A DNA stretch of 64,000 bases, taken from RFPI01 sp964470195. Lineage in GTDB: Bacteria > Pseudomonadota > Gammaproteobacteria > Burkholderiales > Methylophilaceae. This document shows, one piece after another, positions 42,942 to 51,740 of this stretch (positions are counted from its first letter, which is position 1; each line of letters starts with the position of its first letter). A program made the translations under genes and the position numbers. The stretch spans positions 1 through 64,000 of the forward strand of contig CAYYBG010000002.1 of the NCBI GenBank assembly GCA_964470195.1, given 5' to 3'. Under the pieces are notes generated by a model that did not search any database, was not told the DNA's origin, and saw nothing but the letters and a program-made list of their open reading frames with translations.

Positions 42942-43026
42942 TATGCGGTATTATCCAAAATTGCGCAATCGCGCTAATATAGAAATGTTTGAAATGCACA
43001 GTAATGAAGCGATGGAGGAACCAACC

Positions 43027-43455
43027 ATGAAAACAGTTCGCCAACTTTTGGCCCAAAAAGGCAATGCCACTCTTTCCATAGAAATTTCTGCCAGTGTTTA
43101 TGATGCACTATTGATGATGGCAGAACATGATGTGGGGGCTTTACTCGTGATGGATAAAGAGAAATTAGCTGGGATTTTTTCAGAACGTGACTACGCTCGC
43201 AGCGTCTTTCTTAAAGGGCTAAACTCAAAACAAACCAGTATTACTGACGTTATGTCAGCCAAAGTTATTACTGTCAGCCCTGATCAGACTGTTGAAGACT
43301 GTATGAGTTTGATGACAGACAAACGCATACGTCATTTACCTGTGGTGGAAAATAACAAGCCGATTGGCGTATTATCGATAGGCGATTTAGTGAAAGAGAC
43401 CATTGCTTATCAACGATTCTTGATTGAACAACTGGAAAATTATATTCAGAGTTAA
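43027..43455 (+). CDS. CBS-domain protein
   Basis: A 142-residue protein made of two CBS modules (about residues 10-65 and 75-130), with VGALLVMDKEKLAGIFSERDYAR and IRHLPVVENNKPIGVLSIGDLV. CBS pairs bind adenine nucleotides and act as energy or redox sensors; the partner is unknown. ATG 43027 is chosen because GGAGG lies eight bases upstream; the open frame extends to 42943, into the marR operator. It is divergent from marR and ends at a bidirectional terminator. Confidence 0.92.
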   Translation: MKTVRQLLAQKGNATLSIEISASVYDALLMMAEHDVGALLVMDKEKLAGIFSERDYARSVFLKGLNSKQTSITDVMSAKVITVSPDQTVEDCMSLMTDKRIRHLPVVENNKPIGVLSIGDLVKETIAYQRFLIEQLENYIQS

Positions 43456-43471
43456 GCAATATAAAATTAAA

Positions 43472-43496
43472 AAGCCGCTTTATAGCGGCTTTTTTG
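43472..43496. terminator. Bidirectional intrinsic terminator
   Basis: AAGCCGCT-TTAT-AGCGGCTT with T and A runs lies between the convergent CBS gene and trhP-like gene. Confidence 0.9.
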
Positions 43497-43503
43497 CTCT
43501 ATA

Positions 43504-44850
43504 TTAAAGATAGCGTGCCAACATGACATTATTCACTGGCACTTTCGGCATAGGTACTCGCACTGTAATACCGCTACCTGGTGCTTCTGTTAATGGCTCA
43601 CCTTTTTTACTAAACATCGCTTCAACGACAATATCTTGATTACCTCGAGGGTGGACGATTTCTAATTTATCCCCAACGCAGAAGCGATTTCGCACCGATA
43701 CCTCTGCCCAACCTTGTTGATCGTCATAGCTGACAATATCACCGACATATAAACTACGGTTGGATTTAGAAAATCCCTGTACATAATTCTGATGATCTTC
43801 GCTATGGTGACGCTCATAAAAACCATCGGTATAGCCACGATTAGCAAGACTCTCTAGCTCGCCTAACAAGCGCATATCAAAGGGACGTCCTGCTACAGCA
43901 TCATCTATTGCTTGACGATAAGATTGACATGTTCTGGCAACATAGTAGCGCGACTTGGTTCTACCCTCGATTTTGAGTGAGTCCACCCCTATTTTTGCTA
44001 AACGTTCAACGTGCTCAATCGCACGCAAGTCTTTACTGTTCATGATATAAGTACCATGCTCATCTTCGAGTATCGGCATTAACTCACCCGGACGACCTTT
44101 TTCCTCTATCAGATATACTTTATCTGCAGAAGGATGGCGCTGAATACTGCCACAACTTGATAGATTCGATTTTTCCATTTCTGCACGGAAATCAAATTCT
44201 TGTAAACGAATCACGCCTGCAGCATCTTCTTCAGCGTCATGGACTTTATAGTCCCAGCGACAGCTATTCGTACACGTCCCTTGATTGGGATCACGATGAT
44301 TGAAGTAGCCAGATAGTAAACAACGTCCAGAGTAGGCAATACATAAGGCACCATGGACAAAAACTTCTAATTCCATGTCGGGGCACATTTGACGAATTTC
44401 TTCAATTTCGTCGATAGATAATTCTCGCGACAAAATCACTCGGGTCAAACCAAGTGACTGCCAAAACTTCACGCCAGCATAATTCACAGTATTCGCTTGA
44501 ACAGAGAGATGGATATCTATTTCTGGCCATTTCTCACGTACCATCATAATAAGACCAGGATCAGCCATGATTAATGCATCTGGCTTCATGGCAATGACCG
44601 GTTCCATATCCGCTAAATAGGTTTTAATTTTGGCGTTATGAGGAAGAATATTACTAGCAACAAAGAATTTTTTTCCCCGTGCATGCGCCTCTTGTATACC
44701 TAGCTCAATATTGGCCATCGAGAAATCATTATTTCTCGCCCGCAAACTGTAACGAGGCTGACCTGCATAAACTGCATCTGCGCCAAAATCAAATGCCGTT
44801 CGCATTCGATCTAAGTCACCTGCTGGAGCAAGTAATTCTGGGATTTTCAT
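43504..44850 (-). CDS. trhP: U32-family protein, prephenate-dependent tRNA uridine(34) hydroxylase TrhP type
   Basis: A 448-residue peptidase-U32-family protein like E. coli YegQ/TrhP, which takes part in 5-hydroxyuridine formation at tRNA position 34. Seen: the start LLAPAGDLDRMRTAFDFGADAVY, the U32 signature region MELEVFVHGALCIAYSGRCLLS with conserved cysteines, CTNSCRWDY (further Cys residues suggesting an Fe-S cluster) and SLKIEGRTKSRYYVA. Despite the family name no protease role is established. The yjbQ gene lies 32 bases upstream on the same strand. Confidence 0.9.
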   Translation of the reverse strand: MKIPELLAPAGDLDRMRTAFDFGADAVYAGQPRYSLRARNNDFSMANIELGIQEAHARGKKFFVASNILPHNAKIKTYLADMEPVIAMKPDALIMADPGLIMMVREKWPEIDIHLSVQANTVNYAGVKFWQSLGLTRVILSRELSIDEIEEIRQMCPDMELEVFVHGALCIAYSGRCLLSGYFNHRDPNQGTCTNSCRWDYKVHDAEEDAAGVIRLQEFDFRAEMEKSNLSSCGSIQRHPSADKVYLIEEKGRPGELMPILEDEHGTYIMNSKDLRAIEHVERLAKIGVDSLKIEGRTKSRYYVARTCQSYRQAIDDAVAGRPFDMRLLGELESLANRGYTDGFYERHHSEDHQNYVQGFSKSNRSLYVGDIVSYDDQQGWAEVSVRNRFCVGDKLEIVHPRGNQDIVVEAMFSKKGEPLTEAPGSGITVRVPMPKVPVNNVMLARYL

Positions 44851-44882
44851 GGTTTCACACTCTCTCTAAAGTTTTAATGGTG

Positions 44883-45308
44883 TTATTCACCAATAATTTT
44901 AACTAATACTCGTTTTTTTCGGCGACCATCAAATTCGCCATAGAAGATTTGTTCCCAAGGACCAAAGTCTAAACGCCCCTCAGTGACTGCCACCACCACT
45001 TCTCTTCCCATCACTTGACGCTTGATATGAGCGTCAGCATTATCTTCGCCAGTATCATTATGTCGATAATCGGCAACTGGCTCATGTGGCGCAAGTCTTT
45101 CCAACCATAATTTATAATCATGATGTAGACCACGCTCATCATCATTAATAAATACACTGGCCGTGATATGCATGGCATTCACTAACACTAAGCCTTCCTT
45201 AATCCCGCTTTCACGCAGGCATTGGTTTATATCCCCCGTGATATTGACAAAGTCCATACGGGCTGGGACGTTGAACCATAACTCTTTTCTATAACTTTTC
45301 ATGACCAT
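44883..45308 (-). CDS. YjbQ family protein (secondary thiamine-phosphate synthase type)
   Basis: A 141-residue UPF0047/YjbQ protein. Family motifs: GLVLVNAMHITASVFINDDE, the conserved HNDTGEDNADAHIKRQVMG and TEGRLDFGPWEQIFYGEFDG. Some members have weak thiamine-phosphate synthase activity, but the physiological role is unclear. It is divergent from the small ORF at 45460, with a 22-bp dyad between them. Confidence 0.92.
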   Translation of the reverse strand: MVMKSYRKELWFNVPARMDFVNITGDINQCLRESGIKEGLVLVNAMHITASVFINDDERGLHHDYKLWLERLAPHEPVADYRHNDTGEDNADAHIKRQVMGREVVVAVTEGRLDFGPWEQIFYGEFDGRRKKRVLVKIIGE

Positions 45309-45325
45309 TCCTTTTTATCGATTTG

Positions 45326-45347
45326 TCACCAAGTTGCAACCTGGTGA
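45326..45347. repeat. Imperfect 22-bp palindrome between yjbQ and a small ORF
   Basis: TCACCA-A-GTTG/CAAC-C-TGGTGA is symmetric except for one A/C pair. It lies 18 bases upstream of the yjbQ start and next to a TATACT hexamer on the plus strand, as expected of an operator. Confidence 0.45.
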
Positions 45348-45401
45348 ATATACTATTTGCAATGTTTGGGAATTTTTTTAACTAAAAGTTCTCAAATGCA
45401 G

Positions 45402-45428
45402 AACCAAAACAAAATTTTGGTTTTTTTA
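45402..45428 (+). terminator. Terminator-like hairpin in front of the small ORF
   Basis: AACCAAAA-CAAAA-TTTTGGTT followed by further T residues forms a plus-strand intrinsic-terminator shape. No plus-strand gene ends nearby; the next feature is the 53-codon ORF at 45460, so it could act as a leader attenuator. Confidence 0.5.
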
Positions 45429-45459
45429 TTGGTTTTATCTCCCAAAAGGACAAAAGTTT

Positions 45460-45621
45460 ATGCAAACAAATTCATCTCATGTATCGACCGAGCAAGTCAG
45501 CGAAGTCAGTACCAATCAAAACAACAGTGAAATTACTGTACAAGCACAAAACCCATCAAACACTGTACAAGACCGTCGTCAGTTAGTGCAAAACATCCAT
45601 GCATTAGGTGATTGTGTTTGA
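45460..45621 (+). CDS. Small unknown protein (53 residues)
   Basis: An ATG ORF of 53 codons preceded by a good ribosome site (AAAAGGA, nine bases before). The N-terminal two-thirds is polar and rich in Ser/Thr/Asn/Gln/Val; the C-terminal part is QDRRQLVQNIHALGDCV, ending with a single Cys two residues from the end. There is no membrane span or signal peptide. Its stop directly abuts the end of the convergent lipoprotein gene. I do not recognise a family. The ribosome site and tight packing favour a real gene, but composition alone cannot prove it. Confidence 0.5.
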   Translation: MQTNSSHVSTEQVSEVSTNQNNSEITVQAQNPSNTVQDRRQLVQNIHALGDCV

Positions 45622-46023
45622 TTATTTTAGCGGGACAATTTGACAGTTGCTATAAGCCGTATCTGCTGGCATAGTCAGTTGAGTGTTGTCTTTCAACAAA
45701 GATAACTTAATACCTTCTGTCGCATATTCGCTTTGACCAGTTTTTCCAAGAGCGATTTCGCGCTCTTTGGTCATTAGCCAGACTTTGTCGCCTTTGTCCA
45801 AATATCTGATAAAAAACTTTTTACCTTTTTCACATCGATATTCAATTGAGTTGGCAGGATGATAAGTGCGTACTTGTTCACTATTTGATCCATCATCAAA
45901 TGGCCACAGATCGACATTTTTTACTTTGCTAAGTGCGTTATCCATGGTGCTACAACTACTCAATAGCAAGGTTAGACAGACAGACAAAATAGATTGGAGA
46001 TTGCAAAAAAAATGTTTATTCAT
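45622..46023 (-). CDS. Putative lipoprotein, MliC-like lysozyme inhibitor
   Basis: A 133-residue lipoprotein: a signal sequence ending in lipobox LLSSC (Cys near 24), a linker (DNALSKVKNVDLWPFDDG) and a C-terminal domain beginning YRCEKGKKFFIRY and ending YSNCQIV. The paired cysteines and the short beta-strands with KVWLMTKEREIAL resemble MliC, the membrane-bound inhibitor of C-type lysozyme. That role is inferred from motif similarity only. Confidence 0.68.
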   Translation of the reverse strand: MNKHFFCNLQSILSVCLTLLLSSCSTMDNALSKVKNVDLWPFDDGSNSEQVRTYHPANSIEYRCEKGKKFFIRYLDKGDKVWLMTKEREIALGKTGQSEYATEGIKLSLLKDNTQLTMPADTAYSNCQIVPLK

Positions 46024-46120
46024 ATTAGCGCCTAATCAATCGATGCATTGTTCCCGAATTTAATCATGATTCAACAGGTCGCATTATCGCAAAAATAGTA
46101 TGATTTGGGGGTAAAGCGCA

Positions 46121-47284
46121 TTAGCCTTGCCATTCTCGTCCATAACCAAAAAAACCTATCAAACCGCGCAGTAAGCCATAAACCAGCCAAGAGAGTAAGC
46201 GTCTTGACAGATTCCCTCTAATCCAAGAGGGAGAATTGACTTGATGAGCACCATCACGGATAGACTGCAGCAAACTCTGCCTAAGCTCCTCAGCAAAGAT
46301 TGCATCGTGCACCACTACATTGGCCTCTCTGGCCAGCATCAGGCTAAATGGGTCAATATTTGATGATCCAACCGTAGCCCATTGACCGTCTATGACTGCT
46401 ACTTTGCTATGCATAAAACTGCGTTTATATTCAAAAATCTGAATGCCATGACGCAAAAATGCTGCATAAAAAGCATGCGTGGCGACGCGTATCCAATACT
46501 CAATTCGCCCTTGCAATAACAGCGTTACTTTAACTCCACGACTGCTGGCATCAACCAGTGCATTACGCATACGCCAGCCCGGAAAAAAATAGGCATTTGC
46601 AATAATAATTTCCTGCTTGGCAGCGTTGATCGCTTTTAGATAAGCCTGTTCAATATCACGTCTGTGTAATACATTGTCTCGTAATACTAACGCTGACTTA
46701 ATTTTTCTCAATCCATCAGCCAACTTGATGCTTGGTCGAATGAAGTGTTGAGGAATCTGGCCTGACTGAAACCAAGACAATCGTCGCCATAATCGATGCA
46801 CACTTTGAGTGAGTGGAATCAACATAGAGCCTTGGACCTGAACTGCGTAATCCACCCTTGGCGTTGCATTATCGGGTACATTGAAATCGTCGATAATATT
46901 AATACCACCTACAAATCCAACCGTGCCATCTATCACAACCACCTTACGATGTTGTCGGCGCAAGCGATTTTTGCTGAAATAATTAAATCGTCTGACTGGA
47001 CGGTAAAACATCACTTGAATGTTGGATTGACGTAAATCATGCACAAACTCATCAGGCAATCGTTGACTGCCCAATCCATCTAATAACAAATAGACCGCTA
47101 CTCCACGGCTTGCAACTTGTTTTAGTGCATGGGCAATACGTCTGCCAGTTTCGTCATCCTCAAAAATATAAGTTTGCAAATATATCTCATGTTGGGCGCC
47201 TAATATTGCTTGCTCTAAAGCAGGAAAGTACTGCAAACCGTTTTTCAGAAGTCTGACATGATTATTTTTTTGGAATCTCAACAT
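46121..47284 (-). CDS. clsB: Cardiolipin synthase B type phospholipase-D protein
   Basis: A 387-residue protein with two HKD motifs: QHRKVVVIDGTVGFVGG (His112) and MHSKVAVIDGQWATVGSSN (His near 293). No N-terminal membrane spans are present, as in ClsB rather than ClsA; a hydrophobic C-terminal segment (LLSWLVYGLLRGLIGFFG) may attach it to the membrane. ClsB forms cardiolipin or phosphatidylglycerol by transphosphatidylation. It lies 47 bases after nadA on the same strand. Confidence 0.9.
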   Translation of the reverse strand: MLRFQKNNHVRLLKNGLQYFPALEQAILGAQHEIYLQTYIFEDDETGRRIAHALKQVASRGVAVYLLLDGLGSQRLPDEFVHDLRQSNIQVMFYRPVRRFNYFSKNRLRRQHRKVVVIDGTVGFVGGINIIDDFNVPDNATPRVDYAVQVQGSMLIPLTQSVHRLWRRLSWFQSGQIPQHFIRPSIKLADGLRKIKSALVLRDNVLHRRDIEQAYLKAINAAKQEIIIANAYFFPGWRMRNALVDASSRGVKVTLLLQGRIEYWIRVATHAFYAAFLRHGIQIFEYKRSFMHSKVAVIDGQWATVGSSNIDPFSLMLAREANVVVHDAIFAEELRQSLLQSIRDGAHQVNSPSWIRGNLSRRLLSWLVYGLLRGLIGFFGYGREWQG

Positions 47285-47331
47285 CTACTATCAATCTAGG
47301 CTTAATGCAATATCGACAATAGCGGAGAATT

Positions 47332-48429
47332 TTATGAAACAGCCAGCATGCGATCCAAAGTAAGCTTTGCTAATTCAGCTTCATTGGCAGGTACTTTGAT
47401 TTGATTAACCACATGCCCATCAGCCAAGTTTTCCAGAGTCCAAGCAAGATGCTGAGGGTCGATACGCGCCATAGTGGAACATTCACAAACCACATGTGAC
47501 ATAAATTGCACTAATTTGTCATGCACTTGCATTTGCGCTGCTAAACGATTGACCAAATTGAGCTCAGTTCCCACTAGCCATTGTGTTCCAGCCTCGGCCT
47601 CTTGTACTGTTTTCAAGATATATTCAGTGGATCCAACATAATCTGAGTGCAAACAAACTTCAAACGGACATTCTGGATGGGAAATTACTTTACCTTGCGG
47701 ATACTGCTCGCGAAAGCGCGTAATATTTTGCTCACGGAACATTTGATGTACCGCACAATGCCCCTTCCACAATAATATTTTGGCTTGTTTGATTTGTGCT
47801 TCGCTCAAACCACCCATAGGCAAATCTGGATCCCAGACTGGCATTTGTTCAAGTGGAATGCCCATCTTATATCCACTCCAGCGACCAAGGTTTTGATCAG
47901 GAAAAAATAAAACTTTCTCACGTTGTTGAAACGCCCACTCGAGTATGTTTGGTGCATTGGTTGATGTACAAACAATCCCACCATGTTCACCACAAAATGC
48001 CTTTAAATCTGCTGCAGAGTTAATATAAGTGACAGGGGTGATGCTGGCATCGAAATCTAGCACTTTACTGAGTTCGCGACGACTACGCTCCACTTTGGCT
48101 AGGTTTGCCATATCTGCCATAGAGCAACCCGCAGAAAGATCAGGAAGAATGGCAATTTGTTCAGGACGAGACAAAATATCCGCCACTTCAGCCATAAAGT
48201 GCACACCTAAAAATACAATAAACTCGGCATCGGTTTGCCCCGCATAACGCGAGAGTTTTAGCGAATCGCCGGTGTAATCAGCGTGGCGGTATACGCTTTC
48301 ATGTTGATAGTGATGACCTAAAATCACTACTCTTTTACCCAGTTTTTGTTTTGCCGCAAGAATACGTGCTTGAAGGTCCTCTTGCTTAGATTGCAGATAT
48401 GGTTCGAATTTTATAGCAGCTTGTTGCAT
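47332..48429 (-). CDS. nadA: Quinolinate synthase
   Basis: A 365-residue 4Fe-4S enzyme that condenses iminoaspartate with dihydroxyacetone phosphate in NAD synthesis. Cluster cysteines are in DLSAGCSMADMA, in SHPECPFEVCL and in HVVCECSTMARI. Substrate-site segments VILGHHYQHESVYRHADYTGDSL and CTSTNAPNILEWA are also present. nudB lies 13 bases upstream on the same strand. Confidence 0.97.
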   Translation of the reverse strand: MQQAAIKFEPYLQSKQEDLQARILAAKQKLGKRVVILGHHYQHESVYRHADYTGDSLKLSRYAGQTDAEFIVFLGVHFMAEVADILSRPEQIAILPDLSAGCSMADMANLAKVERSRRELSKVLDFDASITPVTYINSAADLKAFCGEHGGIVCTSTNAPNILEWAFQQREKVLFFPDQNLGRWSGYKMGIPLEQMPVWDPDLPMGGLSEAQIKQAKILLWKGHCAVHQMFREQNITRFREQYPQGKVISHPECPFEVCLHSDYVGSTEYILKTVQEAEAGTQWLVGTELNLVNRLAAQMQVHDKLVQFMSHVVCECSTMARIDPQHLAWTLENLADGHVVNQIKVPANEAELAKLTLDRMLAVS

Positions 48430-48442
48430 ATTGATGAAACAC

Positions 48443-48868
48443 CTATAGACTTAATTGATGCATTTCTCCCAGCTTACGCAGGGCCTCTACATTGGTCCAT
48501 GAGAATACTCGCTTTGCCGCTTCACGCCAATCTACCCAGGCATAAGCAATATGTTCACTTGGCGCAAGTTTGACCGCAACTGGGCCAGGTAATTCCAAAG
48601 CAAATACATGCTCAACGTTATGAGTGACGCCTGGTGCATAACGATGGCGCCAGTGCGGATAAATTTCGTAAGTTTGACTAAAATGCCAGTCTTGCAGCTG
48701 ATAATGTTGCGCGTCTATTCCAGTTTCTTCCATTAATTCACGCGCGGCGGTGGCAAGCAAATCTGCATCTTCACTCTCGATACTACCTGTCACCGATTGC
48801 CAAAATCCTGGCTTATCCGCTCTCTCAATCAATAACACTTCAAGTTGCTGAGTGTAAACCAGCACCAA
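48443..48868 (-). CDS. nudB: Dihydroneopterin triphosphate diphosphatase
   Basis: A Nudix hydrolase of the NudB type in folate synthesis. The Nudix box GSIESEDADLLATAARELMEETGI is spread over residues about 28-51, and the start VLVYTQQLEVLLIERADKPGFWQSVTGS matches E. coli NudB closely. The coordinates use TTG 48868, but codons upstream read SYKTPISV in frame, matching the family's first beta-strand. No ATG, GTG or TTG lies between the aspS stop (48905-48907, same frame) and this TTG, so a CTG at 48899-48901 is a candidate start. Confidence 0.88.
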   Translation of the reverse strand: MVLVYTQQLEVLLIERADKPGFWQSVTGSIESEDADLLATAARELMEETGIDAQHYQLQDWHFSQTYEIYPHWRHRYAPGVTHNVEHVFALELPGPVAVKLAPSEHIAYAWVDWREAAKRVFSWTNVEALRKLGEMHQLSL

Positions 48869-48904
48869 GACTGAAATCGGTGTTTTATAAGAGATATTCA
48901 GAAA

Positions 48905-50695
48905 CTATGTTCCCGAGACATTTTGTTGACGCACACGGATATGTAATTCGCGTAATTGCTTTTCATCCACTTCATTCGGTGCGTTAGTAAGTAGGCATTG
49001 GGCGCGCTGTGTTTTAGGGAAGGCAATCACATCACGAATAGACTCTGCACCCGCCATCAAAGTCACCAAGCGATCCAATCCAAACGCCAAACCACCGTGA
49101 GGTGGCGCACCATATTGTAAAGCTTCGAGCAAGAAACCAAATTTTTCCTGAGCCTCTTCTGGGCTAATTTTCAATGCATCAAATACTTTTGATTGTACCT
49201 GCTGATCATGAATACGAACTGAGCCACCACCTACTTCCCAGCCGTTGAGAACCATATCGTAGGCTTTCGACAAACAAGCACTTGGATTGCTTACCAACAG
49301 GTCTTCGTGACCATCTTTTGGCGAGGTAAATGGATGATGCAAAGCTACCCAACGATCAGCCTCCTCATCATGTTCAAACATAGGGAAGTCTACTACCCAT
49401 AATGGCGCCCAAGCACGTCCATCAACATGGGCTTTTTCATGGCCAACTTTAACGCGTAAAGCACCTAGGGCTTCATTTACCACTTTAGCCTTGTCCGCGC
49501 CAAAGAATACCAAGTCGCCGTTTTGAGCACCGGTACGCTCTATGATTGCTTTCAAAGCTAACTCATGAATATTTTTCACAATAGGGCTTTGCAAGCCCTC
49601 TTCACTCAACTTCGTCTTGTCATTGATTTTGATATAAGCCAAGCCTTTAGCACCATAGATTTTGACAAACTCTGTGTAAGCATCAATTTCTGAGCGACTA
49701 ATCTCTGCACCATTCGGGACGCGTAATGCGGCCACTCGTCCACCTTGCATATTGGCAGCTCCCGAGAATACCTTAAAATCAACATCCTTCATCACATCGG
49801 TAAGCTCAGTGATTTCAAGTGTGACACGCATGTCTGGCTTATCAGAACCATACTTGTTCATTGCCTCAGCATAGCTAATTCTTGGAAACTCAGACGGCAA
49901 ATCAATATCTTGAACTTGCTTGAACATCTGACGAATCATCTGTTCGACAATCTGCATAATTTCTTCTTCGTTTAGGAACGAAGTTTCAATATCCACTTGG
50001 GTAAATTCAGGTTGACGATCGGCACGTAAATCCTCATCACGGAAACATTTAGTAATTTGGAAATAACGGTCGAAACCTGACACCATCAGTAACTGTTTGA
50101 ATAACTGTGGCGATTGCGGCAAAGCAAAGAACATCCCATGATGAACGCGACTGGGAACCAAATAATCACGCGCACCTTCTGGAGTGCTACGCGTTAACAT
50201 AGGGGTTTCTACTTCGATAAAGCCATGTTGGTCTAGGTAATCACGTAATGTTTTGGCCACACGATAACGCAACATCAAATTCTTTTGCATGGCAGGACGA
50301 CGTAAATCTATATAGCGATGTTGCAAACGCACGGCTTCGCTTAGATTGTCATCATCTAACATAAAAGGTGGTGTCAAGGATGGATTCAATACCTCAATTT
50401 CTGTCGCCAACATTTCTACTTCGCCAGTAGGAATGTTGCTATTCACTGTGCCCTCTGGACGCGCACGTACTTTGCACACGACGCGCAAGACAAATTCATT
50501 ACGCACCGTTTCAGCGATACTGAATGCTTGAGGCGTATCGGGGTCAATCACAATCTGCGCCATGCCCTCACGGTCTCGCAAATCAATAAAGATTACGCCT
50601 CCGTGGTCACGGCGGCGATGTGCCCATCCGCAAAGAGTCACTGTTTGTCCAATGTGGTCGCGGTTCAAGTGACCGCAATAATGTGTTCGCATCAT
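48905..50695 (-). CDS. aspS: Aspartate--tRNA ligase
   Basis: A 596-residue class II synthetase with an N-terminal OB anticodon domain (TVTLCGWAHRRRDHGGVIFIDLRDR), motif 2 ITKCFRDEDLRADRQPEFTQVDIE, a bacterial GAD insertion (about residues 290-410) and motif 3 GLAFGLDRLVTLMAG. In many proteobacteria this enzyme is the non-discriminating type that also charges tRNA-Asn; that cannot be decided here. Two adjacent ATGs start it. Confidence 0.97.
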   Translation of the reverse strand: MMRTHYCGHLNRDHIGQTVTLCGWAHRRRDHGGVIFIDLRDREGMAQIVIDPDTPQAFSIAETVRNEFVLRVVCKVRARPEGTVNSNIPTGEVEMLATEIEVLNPSLTPPFMLDDDNLSEAVRLQHRYIDLRRPAMQKNLMLRYRVAKTLRDYLDQHGFIEVETPMLTRSTPEGARDYLVPSRVHHGMFFALPQSPQLFKQLLMVSGFDRYFQITKCFRDEDLRADRQPEFTQVDIETSFLNEEEIMQIVEQMIRQMFKQVQDIDLPSEFPRISYAEAMNKYGSDKPDMRVTLEITELTDVMKDVDFKVFSGAANMQGGRVAALRVPNGAEISRSEIDAYTEFVKIYGAKGLAYIKINDKTKLSEEGLQSPIVKNIHELALKAIIERTGAQNGDLVFFGADKAKVVNEALGALRVKVGHEKAHVDGRAWAPLWVVDFPMFEHDEEADRWVALHHPFTSPKDGHEDLLVSNPSACLSKAYDMVLNGWEVGGGSVRIHDQQVQSKVFDALKISPEEAQEKFGFLLEALQYGAPPHGGLAFGLDRLVTLMAGAESIRDVIAFPKTQRAQCLLTNAPNEVDEKQLRELHIRVRQQNVSGT

Positions 50696-50728
50696 ATTTG
50701 AGTTATCGTTTTAAAAAAGGTTAAAAAA

Positions 50729-51355
50729 TTAGGCGTCCGCCGTATCATCCATAGGTAGTGCAGGTTCAGGCACCAAAGGGTGTTTAGGAGCAACAACTCC
50801 CATAGAAATAATGTATTTCAATGCTTCATCGACAGACATATCAAGCTCAATCACCTCATTCTTGTGCATCATCAAGAAAAAACCAGAGGTTGGATTAGGG
50901 GTTGTAGGCACATAAACACTGATGTAATCGCCTTTCAGATGATTAGCGACGTCACCTCCTGGACGACCTGTCATAAATGCAATCGTCCAACTGCCTTGAC
51001 GGGGATATTGAATCAATAGAGCTTTTCTAAATGCATTTCCAGAATCAGAAAACAAAGTATCAGAAACTTGCTTGACACTCGAATAAATAGACTTGACCAC
51101 TGGGAGCCGCTCTAAAAATGCTTCCCACAGTAAAAGGAGACGACGACCGAAAAAGTTACTTGCAATCACACCAGTGATAAATACAATCGCCAGCGTAAGC
51201 AAGGCGCCTATGCCAGGAATGGTAATTTCCTCGCGCCAAGCAGGTGGAAGAAGCAATAAGCTCTTATCCATAATACCTATCAGCGCACTAATCACCCATA
51301 CGGTGATTAACAGTGGGACAAGCACCAACAAGCCAGTAATAAAATTTTTCTTCAT
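50729..51355 (-). CDS. DUF502 family membrane protein
   Basis: A 208-residue protein with two N-terminal membrane spans (ITGLLVLVPLLITVWVISALI and IPGIGALLTLAIVFITGVIASNFFG) and a cytoplasmic or peripheral domain with the conserved PVVKSIYSSVKQV and VYVPTTPNPTSGFFLM segments. No biochemical function is established. It sits between fmdB and aspS, a common betaproteobacterial order. Confidence 0.92.
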   Translation of the reverse strand: MKKNFITGLLVLVPLLITVWVISALIGIMDKSLLLLPPAWREEITIPGIGALLTLAIVFITGVIASNFFGRRLLLLWEAFLERLPVVKSIYSSVKQVSDTLFSDSGNAFRKALLIQYPRQGSWTIAFMTGRPGGDVANHLKGDYISVYVPTTPNPTSGFFLMMHKNEVIELDMSVDEALKYIISMGVVAPKHPLVPEPALPMDDTADA

Positions 51356-51368
51356 CGTTTACTCAAAG

Positions 51369-51620
51369 TTAGTGGCAGGCACAGCCTGAACCACAGGCAG
51401 GCGCCTCAGCCTGATTTGGTTGTTGTTTTGATTGCTTACTACCCTTAAAATCGGTTGCATACCAGCCTGTGCCATTTAACTGAAAGCTGGGTGCAGAAAG
51501 TTGTTTAGTAAAAGTATTCTGCTGGCATTGTGGGCAATCAGTGATACTTGGCTCACTCACCTTTCGCATCACCTCTTGTTTAAAACCACAATGGCTACAT
51601 TGATAGTCATAAATCGGCAT
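51369..51620 (-). CDS. FmdB-family zinc ribbon protein
   Basis: An 83-residue protein. The FmdB ribbon is PIYDYQCSHCGFKQEVMRKVSEPSI-like with a second CPQC pair, and a Cys/His-rich tail (ACGSGCACH) closes it. ATG 51620 is chosen as the family start (MPIYDYQC); the open frame runs on to 51737. FmdB proteins are small putative regulators; the name comes from a formamidase/methylamidase locus and does not prove a role here. Confidence 0.92.
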   Translation of the reverse strand: MPIYDYQCSHCGFKQEVMRKVSEPSITDCPQCQQNTFTKQLSAPSFQLNGTGWYATDFKGSKQSKQQPNQAEAPACGSGCACH

Positions 51621-51740
51621 GATGTACCCCAAAAAAGCAAAAGCCGGATTATACCCGCAACACCCGCTTTGAAAAAGTAAAGACACACTGCAAATATTGC
51701 CTAAGCCGTTTGAATTCAAACAAGTTTTGACCATCATGGG

